This document shows, in pieces, positions 35,336 to 44,994 of a DNA stretch of 55,924 bases (the stretch's first letter is position 1; the number at the start of each line of letters is the position of its first letter). The notes under the pieces are model-generated. The model had not been told where the DNA came from. It worked only from the letters and a program-made list of their open reading frames with translations, and ran no database searches. The stretch is from an uncultured Clostridia bacterium (GTDB taxonomy: Bacteria > Bacillota > Clostridia > Oscillospirales > Oscillospiraceae). Made by a program: the position numbers and the translations under genes. The stretch lies in NCBI GenBank assembly GCA_945864305.1, contig CAMBAJ010000006.1, positions 1 through 55,924 of the forward strand, given 5' to 3'.

Positions 35336-36253
35336 ATGTTTCAATATTGTATTAGTTCGACTCTGACTCCGCTGGAGGGAGCACCTGCACCGGATGCGTG
35401 TATCCTGACGCTTCTGACATCGGAGGAACTGGAGCAGAAGCCCCGCATTCCGGGAGTGGAACAGACTCTCTGCCATACGCCTGCTTCCCGCAGTGCCCAC
35501 GTGTGCAAGGCGGAGAGCCATCGGAACTATCTCTGTGGGACCATTGTCACGCCGCGGCATACGAGAGGCCAGGCCCCCATCACCTTCGGCTATCTACTGG
35601 CCCCCGGACGGATCATCCTGTGCGATGATACCGGAGTGGCCCATACGATGATCCAGCGGCTGAGCCGGGAGGATCCCCAGCGGGAAAGCGGTATCGGCAG
35701 CTTTTTCTACGAATTTTTGGAACTGCTCATTGCCAAGGACCTGCATCATCTGCAGGAGCTGGAGGACAAACTGAACCAGCTGGAGGATGCGGCCCTGGCC
35801 GGAGAACTGGAGGATTTCAACCCGAGGATGACAGCTTTGCGGAAGGAACTCATTGGCTGGATTCGATACTATACCCAGATGGACGACATGATCTGCGAAT
35901 TTCAGGAGAACGAAAACGAATATTTCAGCGAGAATGAGCTGCGGATGTTCCGGATGGCGGAAAAGCGAATCGGCCGGCTGAAGGATGAGGCCCAGGCGCT
36001 GCGGGACTACGGAATTCAGATAAGGGAACTGTTCCAGGCCGAGATTGATATCCGCCAGAACCGGATCATGAAAATTCTCACCATTGTCACCACAATTTTT
36101 CTGCCCCTTTCCCTGGTAGCGGGCTGGTATGGCATGAATTTTATCAACATGCCAGAGCTGACCTGGAAATACGGATACCCGGCGGTAATTGGCATCAGTG
36201 TCCTGGTGGTGCTGATTTGTCTGTGGATCATGAAAAAGAAAAAGTTTTGGTGA
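35336..36253 (+). CDS. CorA-family divalent cation transporter
   Basis: The 305-residue protein has the CorA architecture: a large acidic cytosolic domain with long helices (about 150-245, rich in Glu/Leu), then two membrane segments at the C-terminus. The signature YGMNF at about 265-269 follows the first membrane helix and forms the selectivity loop. CorA channels admit magnesium, and sometimes cobalt or nickel, as pentamers. The ATG at 35336 follows AGGAGG. The open frame extends further upstream, but that part has no ribosome site. Cobalt or nickel supply would suit the B12 and LarA-type proteins elsewhere, but that is speculative. Confidence 0.9.
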   Translation: MFQYCISSTLTPLEGAPAPDACILTLLTSEELEQKPRIPGVEQTLCHTPASRSAHVCKAESHRNYLCGTIVTPRHTRGQAPITFGYLLAPGRIILCDDTGVAHTMIQRLSREDPQRESGIGSFFYEFLELLIAKDLHHLQELEDKLNQLEDAALAGELEDFNPRMTALRKELIGWIRYYTQMDDMICEFQENENEYFSENELRMFRMAEKRIGRLKDEAQALRDYGIQIRELFQAEIDIRQNRIMKILTIVTTIFLPLSLVAGWYGMNFINMPELTWKYGYPAVIGISVLVVLICLWIMKKKKFW

Positions 36254-36311
36254 CACCGGTCCGGGAGTGCTGCGGTTGCTCCCAGGCTGTGCGCATATCT
36301 CAGCAAAGAAC

Positions 36312-36350
36312 TGCAAAAAAGTCTTTTTTCGTGAGAAACGGCTTTTTTGC
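36312..36350 (+). terminator. Possible terminator after the CorA-type gene
   Basis: GCAAAAAAG and CTTTTTTGC form a weak A/T stem with an inner AAAAAAG/CTTTTTT alternative, about 60 bases after the stop codon. Confidence 0.4.
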
Positions 36351-36394
36351 GACTCTTTTCATGTTCTCTTGACCTTTGCGTCCGTCTCGATTAC

Positions 36395-36417
36395 TATAAT
36401 AGTTCAAAATAGAACTA
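36395..36417 (+). promoter_or_regulatory. -10 box overlapping a MarR-type operator
   Basis: TATAAT (36395-36400) is joined to a perfect palindrome TAGTTC-AAAATA-GAACTA (36400-36417), which lies between the -10 box and the ribosome site of the MarR gene. The -35 box is not clear (TTGACC lies 20 bp upstream). The layout fits repression of the operon by its own MarR product. Confidence 0.7.
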
Positions 36418-36436
36418 AAAGAAAAGAGATGTGCGG

Positions 36437-36874
36437 ATGGATTCGGAATTTTGGATGAGCCAGACCCTTGTCCGTGCCCTATATGCCGATTTTCTGGAAC
36501 CAGTATGCAAGACTTACCACCTGACACGCATGGAACTGGATGTGCTGCTGTTTCTGGCGAACAACCCTGATTTTGATACTGCCACAGATATTGTTGAGAA
36601 GCGGCGGCTGACAAAATCCCATGTTTCCCTGGCGGTCAATGCGTTGGTTCACAAGGGATATTTGTCCAGAATATTTCGGGAGAATAACCGCAAGACGGTG
36701 CATCTTGTCCTCTGCGGCTCCGCATCTCCCATCGTATCCGAAGGGAGAAACGCGCAGAAAGCGTTTGCTGAGATTTTGCTGAAGGATTTTTCGGAAGAGG
36801 ACGCCCGACTCCTGCACCGCCTGCTTGCCCGGATGGACAGGAACATCCGCAGCCATTTGAAGGAGGAGTCCTGA
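36437..36874 (+). CDS. MarR-family transcriptional regulator
   Basis: The 145-residue protein has the MarR winged-helix layout: an N-terminal dimerisation helix, the DNA-recognition region LTKSHVSLAVNALVHKGYLS (about 56-75) and a basic wing IFRENNRKTVHLVL. A C-terminal helix completes the dimer. MarR proteins usually repress adjacent genes until a small ligand binds. The start at 36437 follows AAAGAG; a GTG two codons upstream is an alternative. The stop codon touches the start of the TauE-type gene, so the two are co-translated. A palindrome just downstream of the -10 box is the likely autoregulatory site. Confidence 0.88.
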   Translation: MDSEFWMSQTLVRALYADFLEPVCKTYHLTRMELDVLLFLANNPDFDTATDIVEKRRLTKSHVSLAVNALVHKGYLSRIFRENNRKTVHLVLCGSASPIVSEGRNAQKAFAEILLKDFSEEDARLLHRLLARMDRNIRSHLKEES

Positions 36875-37639
36875 TTGCTGACCAAATTGATTGTATGCTT
36901 TATCGCCGGTATCGGAGCCGGACTTGGAACCGGTTTCGCTGGAATGAGCGCCGCGGCCGTAATCAGCCCCATGCTGATCACCTTTCTTGATTTCCCGGCT
37001 TACGAGGCGGTGGGGATCGCTTTGGCCAGCGATGTGCTCGCCAGCGCCGTAAGCGCCTATACATATGGAAAAAACAAGAACCTGGACATCAAAAACGGAA
37101 TCGTCATGATGGCCTCCGTCCTCTGTTTTACGCTGGTGGGAAGCTGGGCGGCCAGCATGGTCCCAAATCAGACCATGGGGAACCTTTCCGTGTTTATGAC
37201 GTTCCTGCTGGGCGTCAAATTCATCGTGAAACCCGTCATGACCACAAAGGAAGCCATGCAGAAGGTGAATCCGCGCAAACGGTTTATCCAGTCTGTGGCT
37301 TGCGGCACCATGATCGGCTTCATCTGCGGCTTTGTAGGCGCTGGCGGCGGTATGATGATGCTCCTGATCCTCACCAGTGTTCTGGGCTATGAGCTGAAGA
37401 CGGCCGTGGGCACCAGTGTGTTCACGATGACATTTACCGCTTTTACAGGTGCGGCCAGCCATATGATGATCGGCGGTGTCCCGGACCTGTGGTGCCTTGG
37501 GTTCTGCGTGCTCTTCACCTTTCTGTGGGCACGCATCGCCGCAAGATTTGCCAATAAGGCCAGTGCCGCCACGCTCAATCGCGCTACCGGTATTGTACTG
37601 GTCGTCCTTGGCGCGGCCATCATGATCGTGGGCAGATAA
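36875..37639 (+). CDS. TauE/SafE-family membrane permease (copy 2)
   Basis: The 254-residue protein has eight or so membrane segments and the glycine motifs AGIGAGLGTGFAGMSAAAV and GFICGFVGAGGGMMML. It starts with TTG directly after the MarR stop codon, preceded by AAGGAGGAG. It resembles copy 1 along its whole length, so the pair arose by duplication or separate acquisition of close relatives. Control by the linked MarR regulator suggests an efflux or uptake role induced by its own substrate, possibly a small sulfonate, sulfite or carboxylate. Substrate unknown. Confidence 0.85.
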   Translation: MLTKLIVCFIAGIGAGLGTGFAGMSAAAVISPMLITFLDFPAYEAVGIALASDVLASAVSAYTYGKNKNLDIKNGIVMMASVLCFTLVGSWAASMVPNQTMGNLSVFMTFLLGVKFIVKPVMTTKEAMQKVNPRKRFIQSVACGTMIGFICGFVGAGGGMMMLLILTSVLGYELKTAVGTSVFTMTFTAFTGAASHMMIGGVPDLWCLGFCVLFTFLWARIAARFANKASAATLNRATGIVLVVLGAAIMIVGR

Positions 37640-37706
37640 CTTGGGATGCATGACCGTTCCAATGCCACCATTGTCCACTCCCAAAGACTTTACAAATATG
37701 AGTAGC

Positions 37707-37742
37707 GAGCCCGGCCGGGATGTTAATTTCCTGGCCGGGCTT
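37707..37742. terminator. Terminator between convergent permease and kinase genes
   Basis: GAGCCCGGCC pairs with GGCCGGGCTT around a 16-base loop. The T run is poor on both strands. Confidence 0.6.
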
Positions 37743-37822
37743 GCGCTCGCGTTGGAGAAAACTCACAATATTTGGATTTTCTTCCGTGGTATCCCATGCC
37801 CCCGAAGTGCTCCGGCGGAAGG

Positions 37823-39274
37823 TCAGACTCCCCGCAAAGCGGGATAGAGCTTCCGGTAGCGGCAATACAGGCTGTCGTAAACGGAGCGGTATTCCTCCCG
37901 TGGGCGGCAGATGGTTCCGTCATTCGCCCAGCCGGGCGCCGGGGAAAATCCAAGCCCCTGATGCGCCAGACTTGCCAGTGCCTGAGCGGCCCGGAACTGA
38001 GTGTCCCGGAACACGGTGATCTCATGACCCAAAACGTCCGCCAGAATCTGGCACCAGACCGCCTCCTGCCCCCCGCCGCCGATGAGGGAGATGGAGGCGG
38101 GCGGTTCAGAGAACTGCTCCAGGCCCTGGCGCAATGATAGGGCCACGCCCTCCAGACAGGCCCGGGCCAGATCGGCGGCGGAGGTCTCCACTGTCAGTCC
38201 GAAAAAGCAGCCACGGGCCGCCGGGTCCAGAACGGGGAAGCGCTCGCCCACCAGATAGGGCAGGCACAGCACACCGTGACTGCCGGGGACACTGGCGTCC
38301 AAAAGGGTGCTGATGGCCTCATAATCCGCTGCCTCCGCGGTCCGGCCCAGCACACCGGCAATCCACCTGTGGACGTTGCCCGCGTTCAGAAAGGGCACCA
38401 CATTAATGTAGCAGCCCTTCGACGCGGCGACCAGGTTGAATACTCCGGCCTCCGTCAGCAGGATATCGTCCGACACGGTGGCCACCCAGCCGGAGGTCCC
38501 CAGATTGATGTTGTATTGCCCCGGCTCCCGGATGCCGCTGGCCAGCGTGGTGGCGCCCGCGTCGCCGATGCCGGCGAACACCGCCGTCCCGGCCCGATAG
38601 CCGCAGGCGGCCGCCGCCTCCGGGAGAACGGCCCCCACCTGCTGGTGGGGATGGTACAGTGCGGGGAACATCCCGGCGTCCACCTCTGCGGCGGACAGGA
38701 GCCTTCCGTCCCAGCGTTTGCGGCGGATGTCCATGGCCCCCGCCGTGGCGCAGGCGGTGACATCCCCGGCGCAGACGCCGGTGAGGCGGGCGACGAGATA
38801 GTCCTTGGAGCTGATGAGGATGTGGGCCGTCCGGGCATAGAGCGCCGGGCAATGCTCCTTTAGCCACATCAGCTTGGGAAGCGGCAGGGAGCCGTCGCAG
38901 TGGTTTCCGGTGGTGTGCAGGAAATACTCCGCTCCCACAGCCGCCTCCAGCGCGGAGGCCTGAACTTCCGCCCGGCCGTCGGAGTAGAGGATGGCGGGAC
39001 AGACCGGCTCCAGCTGCTCGTCCAGGGGGATCAGGTCCTGCATCTGGCCGCTCATGATGATACCGCTGATGTCCTTTGCCGGAACCGCTTCGGTGAACTG
39101 CCGGGAAATTTCGCAAAAAGCCGCCCACCAGTCCCGGGGAGCCTGCTCCTGAAAGCCGTCCCGGCAGAGTGTGGACAATTCCACGGAGCAGGAGAGGACA
39201 GCTGCTCCCGCCTCATTGACAAGTGTGCCTTTGACGGCGGTGGTGCCCGCGTCAAACGCGGCGATGTATGCCAT
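37823..39274 (-). CDS. FGGY-family carbohydrate kinase (xylulokinase-like)
   Basis: The 483-residue protein has the two FGGY domains. The N-terminal phosphate-binding motif is FDAGTTAVKG (Asp8), and the second domain has GIGDAGATTLASGI with a candidate catalytic Asp, then ISLIGGGGQEAVWCQILADV. The length matches xylulokinases. FGGY kinases phosphorylate sugars or polyols such as xylulose, ribulose, gluconate or glycerol. It is the last gene of an operon with a ribose-type ABC importer, 14 bases after the permease gene, so it probably phosphorylates the imported sugar. The sugar is not identifiable. Confidence 0.88.
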   Translation of the reverse strand: MAYIAAFDAGTTAVKGTLVNEAGAAVLSCSVELSTLCRDGFQEQAPRDWWAAFCEISRQFTEAVPAKDISGIIMSGQMQDLIPLDEQLEPVCPAILYSDGRAEVQASALEAAVGAEYFLHTTGNHCDGSLPLPKLMWLKEHCPALYARTAHILISSKDYLVARLTGVCAGDVTACATAGAMDIRRKRWDGRLLSAAEVDAGMFPALYHPHQQVGAVLPEAAAACGYRAGTAVFAGIGDAGATTLASGIREPGQYNINLGTSGWVATVSDDILLTEAGVFNLVAASKGCYINVVPFLNAGNVHRWIAGVLGRTAEAADYEAISTLLDASVPGSHGVLCLPYLVGERFPVLDPAARGCFFGLTVETSAADLARACLEGVALSLRQGLEQFSEPPASISLIGGGGQEAVWCQILADVLGHEITVFRDTQFRAAQALASLAHQGLGFSPAPGWANDGTICRPREEYRSVYDSLYCRYRKLYPALRGV

Positions 39275-39288
39275 GGTGAGCTCCTCCT

Positions 39289-40239
39289 TTACGCGGCGTC
39301 TCCGTGGCCGGCCCTCTGGGCGATGACCGCCAGAATGATGATGCCGCCGGTGATGATGTTCTGCATATAGCTGGGCATCTGGAGAATCGTCAGGCCGTTG
39401 GCCAGGATACCCAGGATGGCGGCGCCCACCAGAGTGCCCGCCGCGTTGGGAATGCCCTTCCGGGACACGGTGCAGCCGATGAACACCGCCGCGTAGGACT
39501 GCAGGAAGTAGCCGTCACCGGCGGTGGTGTTGGCGGAGCCCACGCGGGAGGCGATCAGCATGCCGGTGACGCAGGCCATGACCGCGCAGAGGGCGAAGGC
39601 GATGGTCTTGTACTTCCGCACCCGGATGCCGGCGATCTTGGCCGTCTCCTCGTTGCCGCCGATGGCGTAGAACTTCCGGCCCAGGGTGGTGTGCTCCAGC
39701 AAAAACCAGAACAGCACCACAAACACCACCATCAAAATGGACAGAAGGGGAACGCGGCCCAGCTTGGTAGTACCCAGAAAGGAAAAGCTCTTGGGGATGC
39801 CCTCGAAGACGGTGGCGCCGCCGGAGAGGAGGTAGATGACGCCGGAGAGGACGGTGCTCATGCCCAGGGTGGTGATGAAGGACAGCACCCGGAACCGGGC
39901 CACGATCCAGCCGTTCAGCAGGCCGATGCAGAAGCTGACAGCCGCCGGAAGGAGAAAGCACACCGCCATGGGCAGTCCCTTCACCGCCAGCAATGCGGCC
40001 ATGACGCCGCCGAGAGACGCCATACTGCCCACGGACAGGTCGAATTCGTTGACGCTCATGACCAGAGTGGTGCCCAGGGAGATCATGACCAGCAGGGAGA
40101 TTTGCCGGGTGATGTTGATGAAATTCGTCAGGGTGCAGAACTTGTCGGGCCGGATCAGGCTGAAGGCCAGCACAATGACCGCCAACGCCAGAACAGTGCC
40201 GTAGGTCTGCAATATCTTTTTGGGAGCGGACCGATTCAT
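39289..40239 (-). CDS. Ribose-type ABC transporter permease
   Basis: The 316-residue protein has about eight to ten membrane segments and matches the RbsC/XylH family, with VNEFDLSVGSMASLGGVMAA, GLLNGWIVARFRVLSFITTLG and GGNEETAKIAGIRV. The start at 40239 overlaps the ATPase stop codon in ATGA. It forms the channel with the ATPase and the binding lipoprotein encoded just upstream in the operon. The long frame before 40239 is shadow from the ATPase gene. Confidence 0.92.
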   Translation of the reverse strand: MNRSAPKKILQTYGTVLALAVIVLAFSLIRPDKFCTLTNFINITRQISLLVMISLGTTLVMSVNEFDLSVGSMASLGGVMAALLAVKGLPMAVCFLLPAAVSFCIGLLNGWIVARFRVLSFITTLGMSTVLSGVIYLLSGGATVFEGIPKSFSFLGTTKLGRVPLLSILMVVFVVLFWFLLEHTTLGRKFYAIGGNEETAKIAGIRVRKYKTIAFALCAVMACVTGMLIASRVGSANTTAGDGYFLQSYAAVFIGCTVSRKGIPNAAGTLVGAAILGILANGLTILQMPSYMQNIITGGIIILAVIAQRAGHGDAA

Positions 40240-41735
40240 GGCTGCGCCTCCTTCTCTTGGTTCTCGTAACAGCAGGCCAGCACCTGCCGGGCGGTCAAAT
40301 CCCGGTTCTTCCAGCACACGGTGGTACGGCCCCGGGCCATGACCAGAATGTTGTCCGCCACCTCCAGCAGCTCCTTGAGGTCGGAGGAGACGTACAGCAC
40401 CCCGGCGCCCTCGTCCGCTTTCCGCCGGAGGAGGTGGTGGATGTCACTCCGGGTGGCGACGTCCACCGCCTGGGTGGGCTCGTCGCAGAGGAAGATACGG
40501 GGAGCGGTCATCAGCGCCCGGGCGAAAACCGCCTTCTGCTGGTTGCCGCCGGAGAGCTCCAGCATCCGCTGGTTCGGACTTGCCAATTTGATGTGGAGGC
40601 TCTCGATTTGTTCCTCTGCCGCGCCGTTTCCGGCTTTCGTCCGCAGGACGCCGCGGCGGGAGAAGGTGTCGATGCTGGAGAGCAGGATGTTGTCCCGGAC
40701 GCTGAGGTTTCCGATCATGGCCTTGCCCCGGCGGTCCTCGGAAATGAGGACCATGCCGCTGCGGATGGCTTCCTCCGGTGTCAGGCCGGGACGCTCTTTG
40801 CCGTCCAGCAGGACAGTGCCTGCTGAGAGGGCGCGGTAGCCGAAGATGCACTCCAAGAGCTCCGTCCGGCCGCTGCCGCCCAGGCCGAACAGGCCCAGAA
40901 TCTCACCGCTGTGGAGAGCCAGACTGCCCTGCTTCACCCGCCCGTCCCGGGAGGCCATGTCTTTTACTTCCAGCAGAACCGGACCGAAGGTCTCCCGGCG
41001 GCAGACGGGCTCCACGGCTGCCTGCTCCGTCATTTTGGCGATGAGCTGCTCCCGGGTGACGCTGGCGGTGGGGACGGTGTCCACCAGCCGACCGTTGCGG
41101 AGCACTGTCACCCGGTCGGTCAGAAGAAAAATCTCGTCCAGCCGGTGGGTCACACATAGAATGGAGGTCCCCTTTTGCCGCAGGTCCCGCAGCAGCCGGA
41201 ACAGCCGTCCGGCTTCCTGGTCCGTCAGACTGGCGGTGGGCTCGTCCAAAATCAGCAGGCGGCAGTCGGTCATCATTGCCCGGACGATCTCCAGTTCCGT
41301 CCGCTGGGGCGGGGACAGCTCCGCCGCCGTCTTTTTCAAGTCCAGATCAATGCCCAGGTCCTCCATGGTCTGCCACACCCGGCGCTCCATCGCGGCCCAG
41401 TCCACCCGGCCAAGCCGGGTGGGGTACTCCAGGCCTAAGTAGCAGTTTTCAATGCCGTTGAAAGTGGGAATCAGGGTCCGGTCCTGGTGGATGACCCGGA
41501 TGCCCAGCGCCCGGCTGTCCGCCGGATTGGAGATGGTCACCGGCTCCCCGTTCCACAAAAGGCGGCCCTCCCGGAGCTGGTAGACGCCGGTCAACAGCTT
41601 GATGAGGGTGGACTTTCCGGCACCGTTCTCCCCCACCAGGCCGTGGATATCCCCGGCATCCAGTTGGAAATCGATGTCTCGCAGGGCGTAGATGCCGTTG
41701 AACTCCTTGCTGACGTGTTCTGTTTGCAGCAGCAT
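40236..41735 (-). CDS. Sugar ABC transporter ATP-binding protein (RbsA/MglA type)
   Basis: The 499-residue protein contains two ABC domains, as usual for ribose/galactose-type importers. The first has Walker A GENGAGKST (35-43) and LLILDEPTASL, but its signature reads LSPPQ instead of LSGGQ. The second has a degenerate P-loop GLGGSGRTEL, a good LSGGNQQKAVFARAL signature and FLCDEPTQAVDV. One competent and one degenerate site is normal in this family. It overlaps the permease gene by four bases and follows the binding-protein gene by 33. Confidence 0.93.
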   Translation of the reverse strand: MLLQTEHVSKEFNGIYALRDIDFQLDAGDIHGLVGENGAGKSTLIKLLTGVYQLREGRLLWNGEPVTISNPADSRALGIRVIHQDRTLIPTFNGIENCYLGLEYPTRLGRVDWAAMERRVWQTMEDLGIDLDLKKTAAELSPPQRTELEIVRAMMTDCRLLILDEPTASLTDQEAGRLFRLLRDLRQKGTSILCVTHRLDEIFLLTDRVTVLRNGRLVDTVPTASVTREQLIAKMTEQAAVEPVCRRETFGPVLLEVKDMASRDGRVKQGSLALHSGEILGLFGLGGSGRTELLECIFGYRALSAGTVLLDGKERPGLTPEEAIRSGMVLISEDRRGKAMIGNLSVRDNILLSSIDTFSRRGVLRTKAGNGAAEEQIESLHIKLASPNQRMLELSGGNQQKAVFARALMTAPRIFLCDEPTQAVDVATRSDIHHLLRRKADEGAGVLYVSSDLKELLEVADNILVMARGRTTVCWKNRDLTARQVLACCYENQEKEAQP

Positions 41736-41768
41736 GGCGGGCCTCCTTTCGCAGATGATGGGGTTTGA

Positions 41769-42761
41769 TTACTTGATGAAATCAGCCGCGTTGTCAGCGG
41801 TGATGAGGGTGGCCTCGGCGTACATTTCGCCGGTCTCGATGGTTTCACCCGCGAACAGCTTGCCCATCTGCTCCACCACGATGTCTACCATGCCCTGGAA
41901 GTTCTGGGCCACGGTGGCCTTCAGGTTGGTGCCCTCCTGGATGAGGGAGACGGCCTGCTCGTTGCCGTCCACGCCGACGATGATGATCTCGTCCCGGCCG
42001 GCCTCCTGGCAGGCCTGGGTGGCGCCGATGGCGGGCTCATCCCAGCCGCAGAGGATGGCGGTGATGGAACCCTTGTCGGGATTGGCCAGCAGCAGGTTCT
42101 GAACGATGTCCTGGGCGTCGTTGATGGGCTGCTCCGCGGGGACGTGCTGCTCGGTGATGAGGGTCAGCTTATCGTTGGCGGCAATCAGCTCGTCGAAAGC
42201 CTCGCAGCGCTTCACGACGCCGGGGTGAGGCCGGTGGGTCAGAGTGATGACGGTGCCCTCACCGCCCATCAGGTCATCGAAGAGGTAGCCGGCGATCAGC
42301 TCGCCCATCTGGTGGTTGTCGCTGGTGGCGTTGACCTGCATGCCGTCGATGAAGCCGCTGTCCACGCCAAAGACGGGGATGCCGGCGTCCATGGCCTCCC
42401 GGAGCTGGTTTTCCAGCTGGGTGGGGTCGGCGCTGACCAGGACGATGGCGTCGGTGCCGGAGGCGGTGACGTCCTCGATGCGGCTTGCCAGCTCCGCGAA
42501 GTCGTTGGCGGTGTCGATGACGCTGACCTCGGCACCCTGGGCGGTCAGGTCGTTTTCCAGGTAGCCCACCATCTGGTTGGTGGTGACGGAGGCCATGTAG
42601 GGGGTCATGACGGACACGGTCTTTCCGGCGAAGGGGCTGGAAGCCTCTTCCTCACCGGCAGACTCCTGGGAGGTCTGGGTAGTCTGAGAAGAAGTGCCGC
42701 TGCAGGCAGCCAGGGACAGGACCAGCATCAGAGCGGTCAGCAGAGACAAAAACTTTTTCAT
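41769..42761 (-). CDS. Sugar-binding lipoprotein of ABC importer (RbsB type)
   Basis: The 330-residue protein has a lipoprotein signal ending LAAC (Cys20), a Ser/Thr/Glu linker and a periplasmic-binding fold of family 4 (ribose/galactose type). Family features include NDFAELASRIEDVTASGTDA and CGWDEPAIGATQACQEAG. It captures a sugar outside the cell and hands it to the permease. AAGGAGG precedes the ATG. It is the first gene of the four-gene operon SBP-ATPase-permease-kinase. Confidence 0.92.
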   Translation of the reverse strand: MKKFLSLLTALMLVLSLAACSGTSSQTTQTSQESAGEEEASSPFAGKTVSVMTPYMASVTTNQMVGYLENDLTAQGAEVSVIDTANDFAELASRIEDVTASGTDAIVLVSADPTQLENQLREAMDAGIPVFGVDSGFIDGMQVNATSDNHQMGELIAGYLFDDLMGGEGTVITLTHRPHPGVVKRCEAFDELIAANDKLTLITEQHVPAEQPINDAQDIVQNLLLANPDKGSITAILCGWDEPAIGATQACQEAGRDEIIIVGVDGNEQAVSLIQEGTNLKATVAQNFQGMVDIVVEQMGKLFAGETIETGEMYAEATLITADNAADFIK

Positions 42762-42958
42762 TTCAGGTTCCTCCTTATATTGCTTGATGGATTGCTTGAT
42801 ACCAGACGCCCGGTCCGCTTATGCCTCCCGCACCGCGTCGAGCTTGCCTTTGGCAAGCTTAAACTTTCTGAAAATTCAGAAAGTTCATTGATTGAACATG
42901 CAAAACAACCCTGACGGTTTTCTTGCATACATCCTTTCCCTCCGAATCCTTAAGTCGG
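42762..42958 (-). other. trpA-ABC intergenic region with hairpins and a doubtful small frame
   Basis: Two perfect hairpins lie close together: AGCTTGCC-TTT-GGCAAGCT (42841-42859) and AACTTTCTGA-AAAT-TCAGAAAGTT (42862-42885). They probably end the trp transcript. The minus-strand frame 42758-42928 would encode 56 residues (MQENRQGCFACSINELSE at the start) after GGAGGG and would overlap the binding-protein start in ATGA. Because it runs through both hairpins it may be chance, or part of a dispersed repeat. Confidence 0.45.
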
Positions 42959-43741
42959 TTAGGTTTCACAGGAAAGCACAGCTTCCTTCATCTGCTTTAC
43001 ATAGTCCGCTACATAGGGGACAGCCTCCCGGCCATACTGGGCGATGAGCTTGACGATGGCGCTGCCCACGATGGCACCGTCGGCCAGGCCAGCCATCTTT
43101 TTCGCCTGCTCCGGTGTGGAGATGCCGAAGCCCACGGCGCAGGGGCAGCTGCTGTTTGCCCGGATGAGCTCCACCATGGCGCCGATATCGGTGGTGATCT
43201 CGCTGCGGACGCCGGTGACGCCCAGACTGGACACCACGTAGATGAAGCCGCTGGCCTCCTTCGCCACCATGGCGATGCGGTCCTCGGAGGTGGGGGCCAC
43301 CATGGAGATCAGGTCCACACCGTACCGCTTGCAGATAGGGTCGAACTCGTCTTTTTCCTCGTAGGGAATGTCCGGCAAAATCAAACCGTCAATGCCGATT
43401 TCCTGACAGGTGGAGATGAACTTTTCAGCGCCGTAGGAGAATACCACGTTGGCGTAGGTCATGAACACCATGGGAATGGTGACGTCCTTCCGCAGGTCCT
43501 GCACCAAGTCAAAAATCCTGTCGGTGGTGGTCCCGGCGGACAGGGCCCGCACATTGGCGGACTGGATGACGGGGCCCTCGGCGGTGGGATCGGAGAACGG
43601 GATGCCCAGCTCGATGAGATCGGCTCCCGCCTCCGCCATGGCACGGACGATGTTCGCGGTGGTCTCCAGGTCCGGATCGCCGCAGGTGACGAATGGAATG
43701 AATGCCTTGCCGTTCGCAAAGGCCTTTGCGATATTACTCAT
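42959..43741 (-). CDS. trpA: Tryptophan synthase alpha chain
   Basis: TrpA splits indole-3-glycerol phosphate to indole and glyceraldehyde 3-phosphate, and channels indole to TrpB. The 260-residue TIM-barrel protein has the active-site motif [18 protein letters not shown]. The catalytic Glu49 equivalent is Glu44. The Asp60 equivalent (ADGP in E. coli) is Glu55 here (AEGP), which I have also seen in other clostridial sequences. [10 protein letters not shown] and [12 protein letters not shown] are the phosphate-binding parts. It overlaps trpB by eight bases. Confidence 0.95.
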   Translation of the reverse strand: MSNIAKAFANGKAFIPFVTCGDPDLETTANIVRAMAEAGADLIELGIPFSDPTAEGPVIQSANVRALSAGTTTDRIFDLVQDLRKDVTIPMVFMTYANVVFSYGAEKFISTCQEIGIDGLILPDIPYEEKDEFDPICKRYGVDLISMVAPTSEDRIAMVAKEASGFIYVVSSLGVTGVRSEITTDIGAMVELIRANSSCPCAVGFGISTPEQAKKMAGLADGAIVGSAIVKLIAQYGREAVPYVADYVKQMKEAVLSCET

Positions 43742-44924
43742 GGATATCCTCCCCTCTGTAACGGGCGATGGCCGCGCAGTCCTTGTCGCCGCGGCCGGAG
43801 ATGTTGACGACGATGATCTGGTCCTTTCTCATGGTGGGGGCCAGCTTTCTGGCGTAGGCCACCGCGTGGGCGGACTCGATGGCGGGGATGATGCCCTCCA
43901 TCCGGGAAAGGTACTCGAAGGCCTCCACAGCCTCGTCATCGGTGATGGGCACGTATTCTGCCCGGCTGATGTCGTGGAGATGGGCGTGCTCCGGGCCGAT
44001 GCCGGGGTAATCGAGACCCGCGGAAATGGAGTACACCGGGGCAATCTGACCGAACTGATCCTGGCAGAAGTAGGACTTCATGCCGTGGAAGATGCCCAGG
44101 CGGCCGGTGGCGATGGTGGCCGCCGTCTCGGCGGTGTTCACGCCCCGGCCGGCGGCCTCGCAGCCGATGAGCCGGACGGAGGGATCGTCAATGAAGTGGT
44201 AGAAGGCACCGATGGCGTTGGAGCCTCCGCCCACGCAGGCGATGACGGCGTCGGGGAGCTTTCCTTCTTTCTCCATCAGCTGTTCCTTGATCTCCCTGGA
44301 GATCACCGCCTGGAAGTCCCGGACGATGGTGGGGAACGGATGGGGGCCCATGACGGAGCCCAGGCAGTAGTGGGTGTCGGCGATGCGGTTGGTCCACTCC
44401 CGGAAGGCGGCGGAGCAGGCGTCTTTCAAGGTGCCAGTGCCAGTGGTGACGGGAATGACCTCGGCGCCCAGCAACCGCATCTTGTAGACGTTCAGCGCCT
44501 GGCGTTTTGTGTCCTCCTCGCCCATGAACACCACGCACTCCATGCCCACCAGGGCCGCGGCGGTGGCGGTGGCCACGCCGTGCTGCCCGGCGCCGGTCTC
44601 GGCGATGAGGCGGCTCTTGCCCATCTTCTTCGCCAGCAGCGCCTGGCCCAGCACGTTGTTGATTTTGTGGGCGCCGGTGTGGTTCAGGTCCTCCCGCTTC
44701 AGATAGACCTTGGCACCGCCCAGGTCCTCCGTGACCTTGGCCGCGTAGTAGAGGCGGCTGGGCCGGCCCGCATAATCATTCAGCAGCTGCGTCAGTTCCG
44801 CCTGAAATGCGGGATCGTTTTTATAGTGATCGTAGGCCGCCTCCAGCTCAATGACGGCGTTCATCAGTGTCTCGGGAATGTACTGGCCGCCGTGGATGCC
44901 AAATCTTCCCTTTGGGTTCGTCAT
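43734..44924 (-). CDS. trpB: Tryptophan synthase beta chain
   Basis: TrpB joins indole and serine to make tryptophan with PLP. The 396-residue protein has the PLP lysine Lys87 in HTGAHKINN, then [12 protein letters not shown] and the phosphate cradle [10 protein letters not shown]. Length and motifs fit the standard TrpB1 type that pairs with TrpA. It is the first gene after a T-box leader. Other trp genes (trpE, trpD, trpC, trpF) are not in the window, so the cell either has them elsewhere or converts salvaged indole. AGGAGGCAGG precedes the ATG. Confidence 0.96.
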   Translation of the reverse strand: MTNPKGRFGIHGGQYIPETLMNAVIELEAAYDHYKNDPAFQAELTQLLNDYAGRPSRLYYAAKVTEDLGGAKVYLKREDLNHTGAHKINNVLGQALLAKKMGKSRLIAETGAGQHGVATATAAALVGMECVVFMGEEDTKRQALNVYKMRLLGAEVIPVTTGTGTLKDACSAAFREWTNRIADTHYCLGSVMGPHPFPTIVRDFQAVISREIKEQLMEKEGKLPDAVIACVGGGSNAIGAFYHFIDDPSVRLIGCEAAGRGVNTAETAATIATGRLGIFHGMKSYFCQDQFGQIAPVYSISAGLDYPGIGPEHAHLHDISRAEYVPITDDEAVEAFEYLSRMEGIIPAIESAHAVAYARKLAPTMRKDQIIVVNISGRGDKDCAAIARYRGEDIHE

Positions 44925-44994
44925 AGTTCCTGCCTCCTGTTCATATCTATGAAAGATTATGGGTCTGGATCGTGTTCATCTCAGCTTCCGGGGA

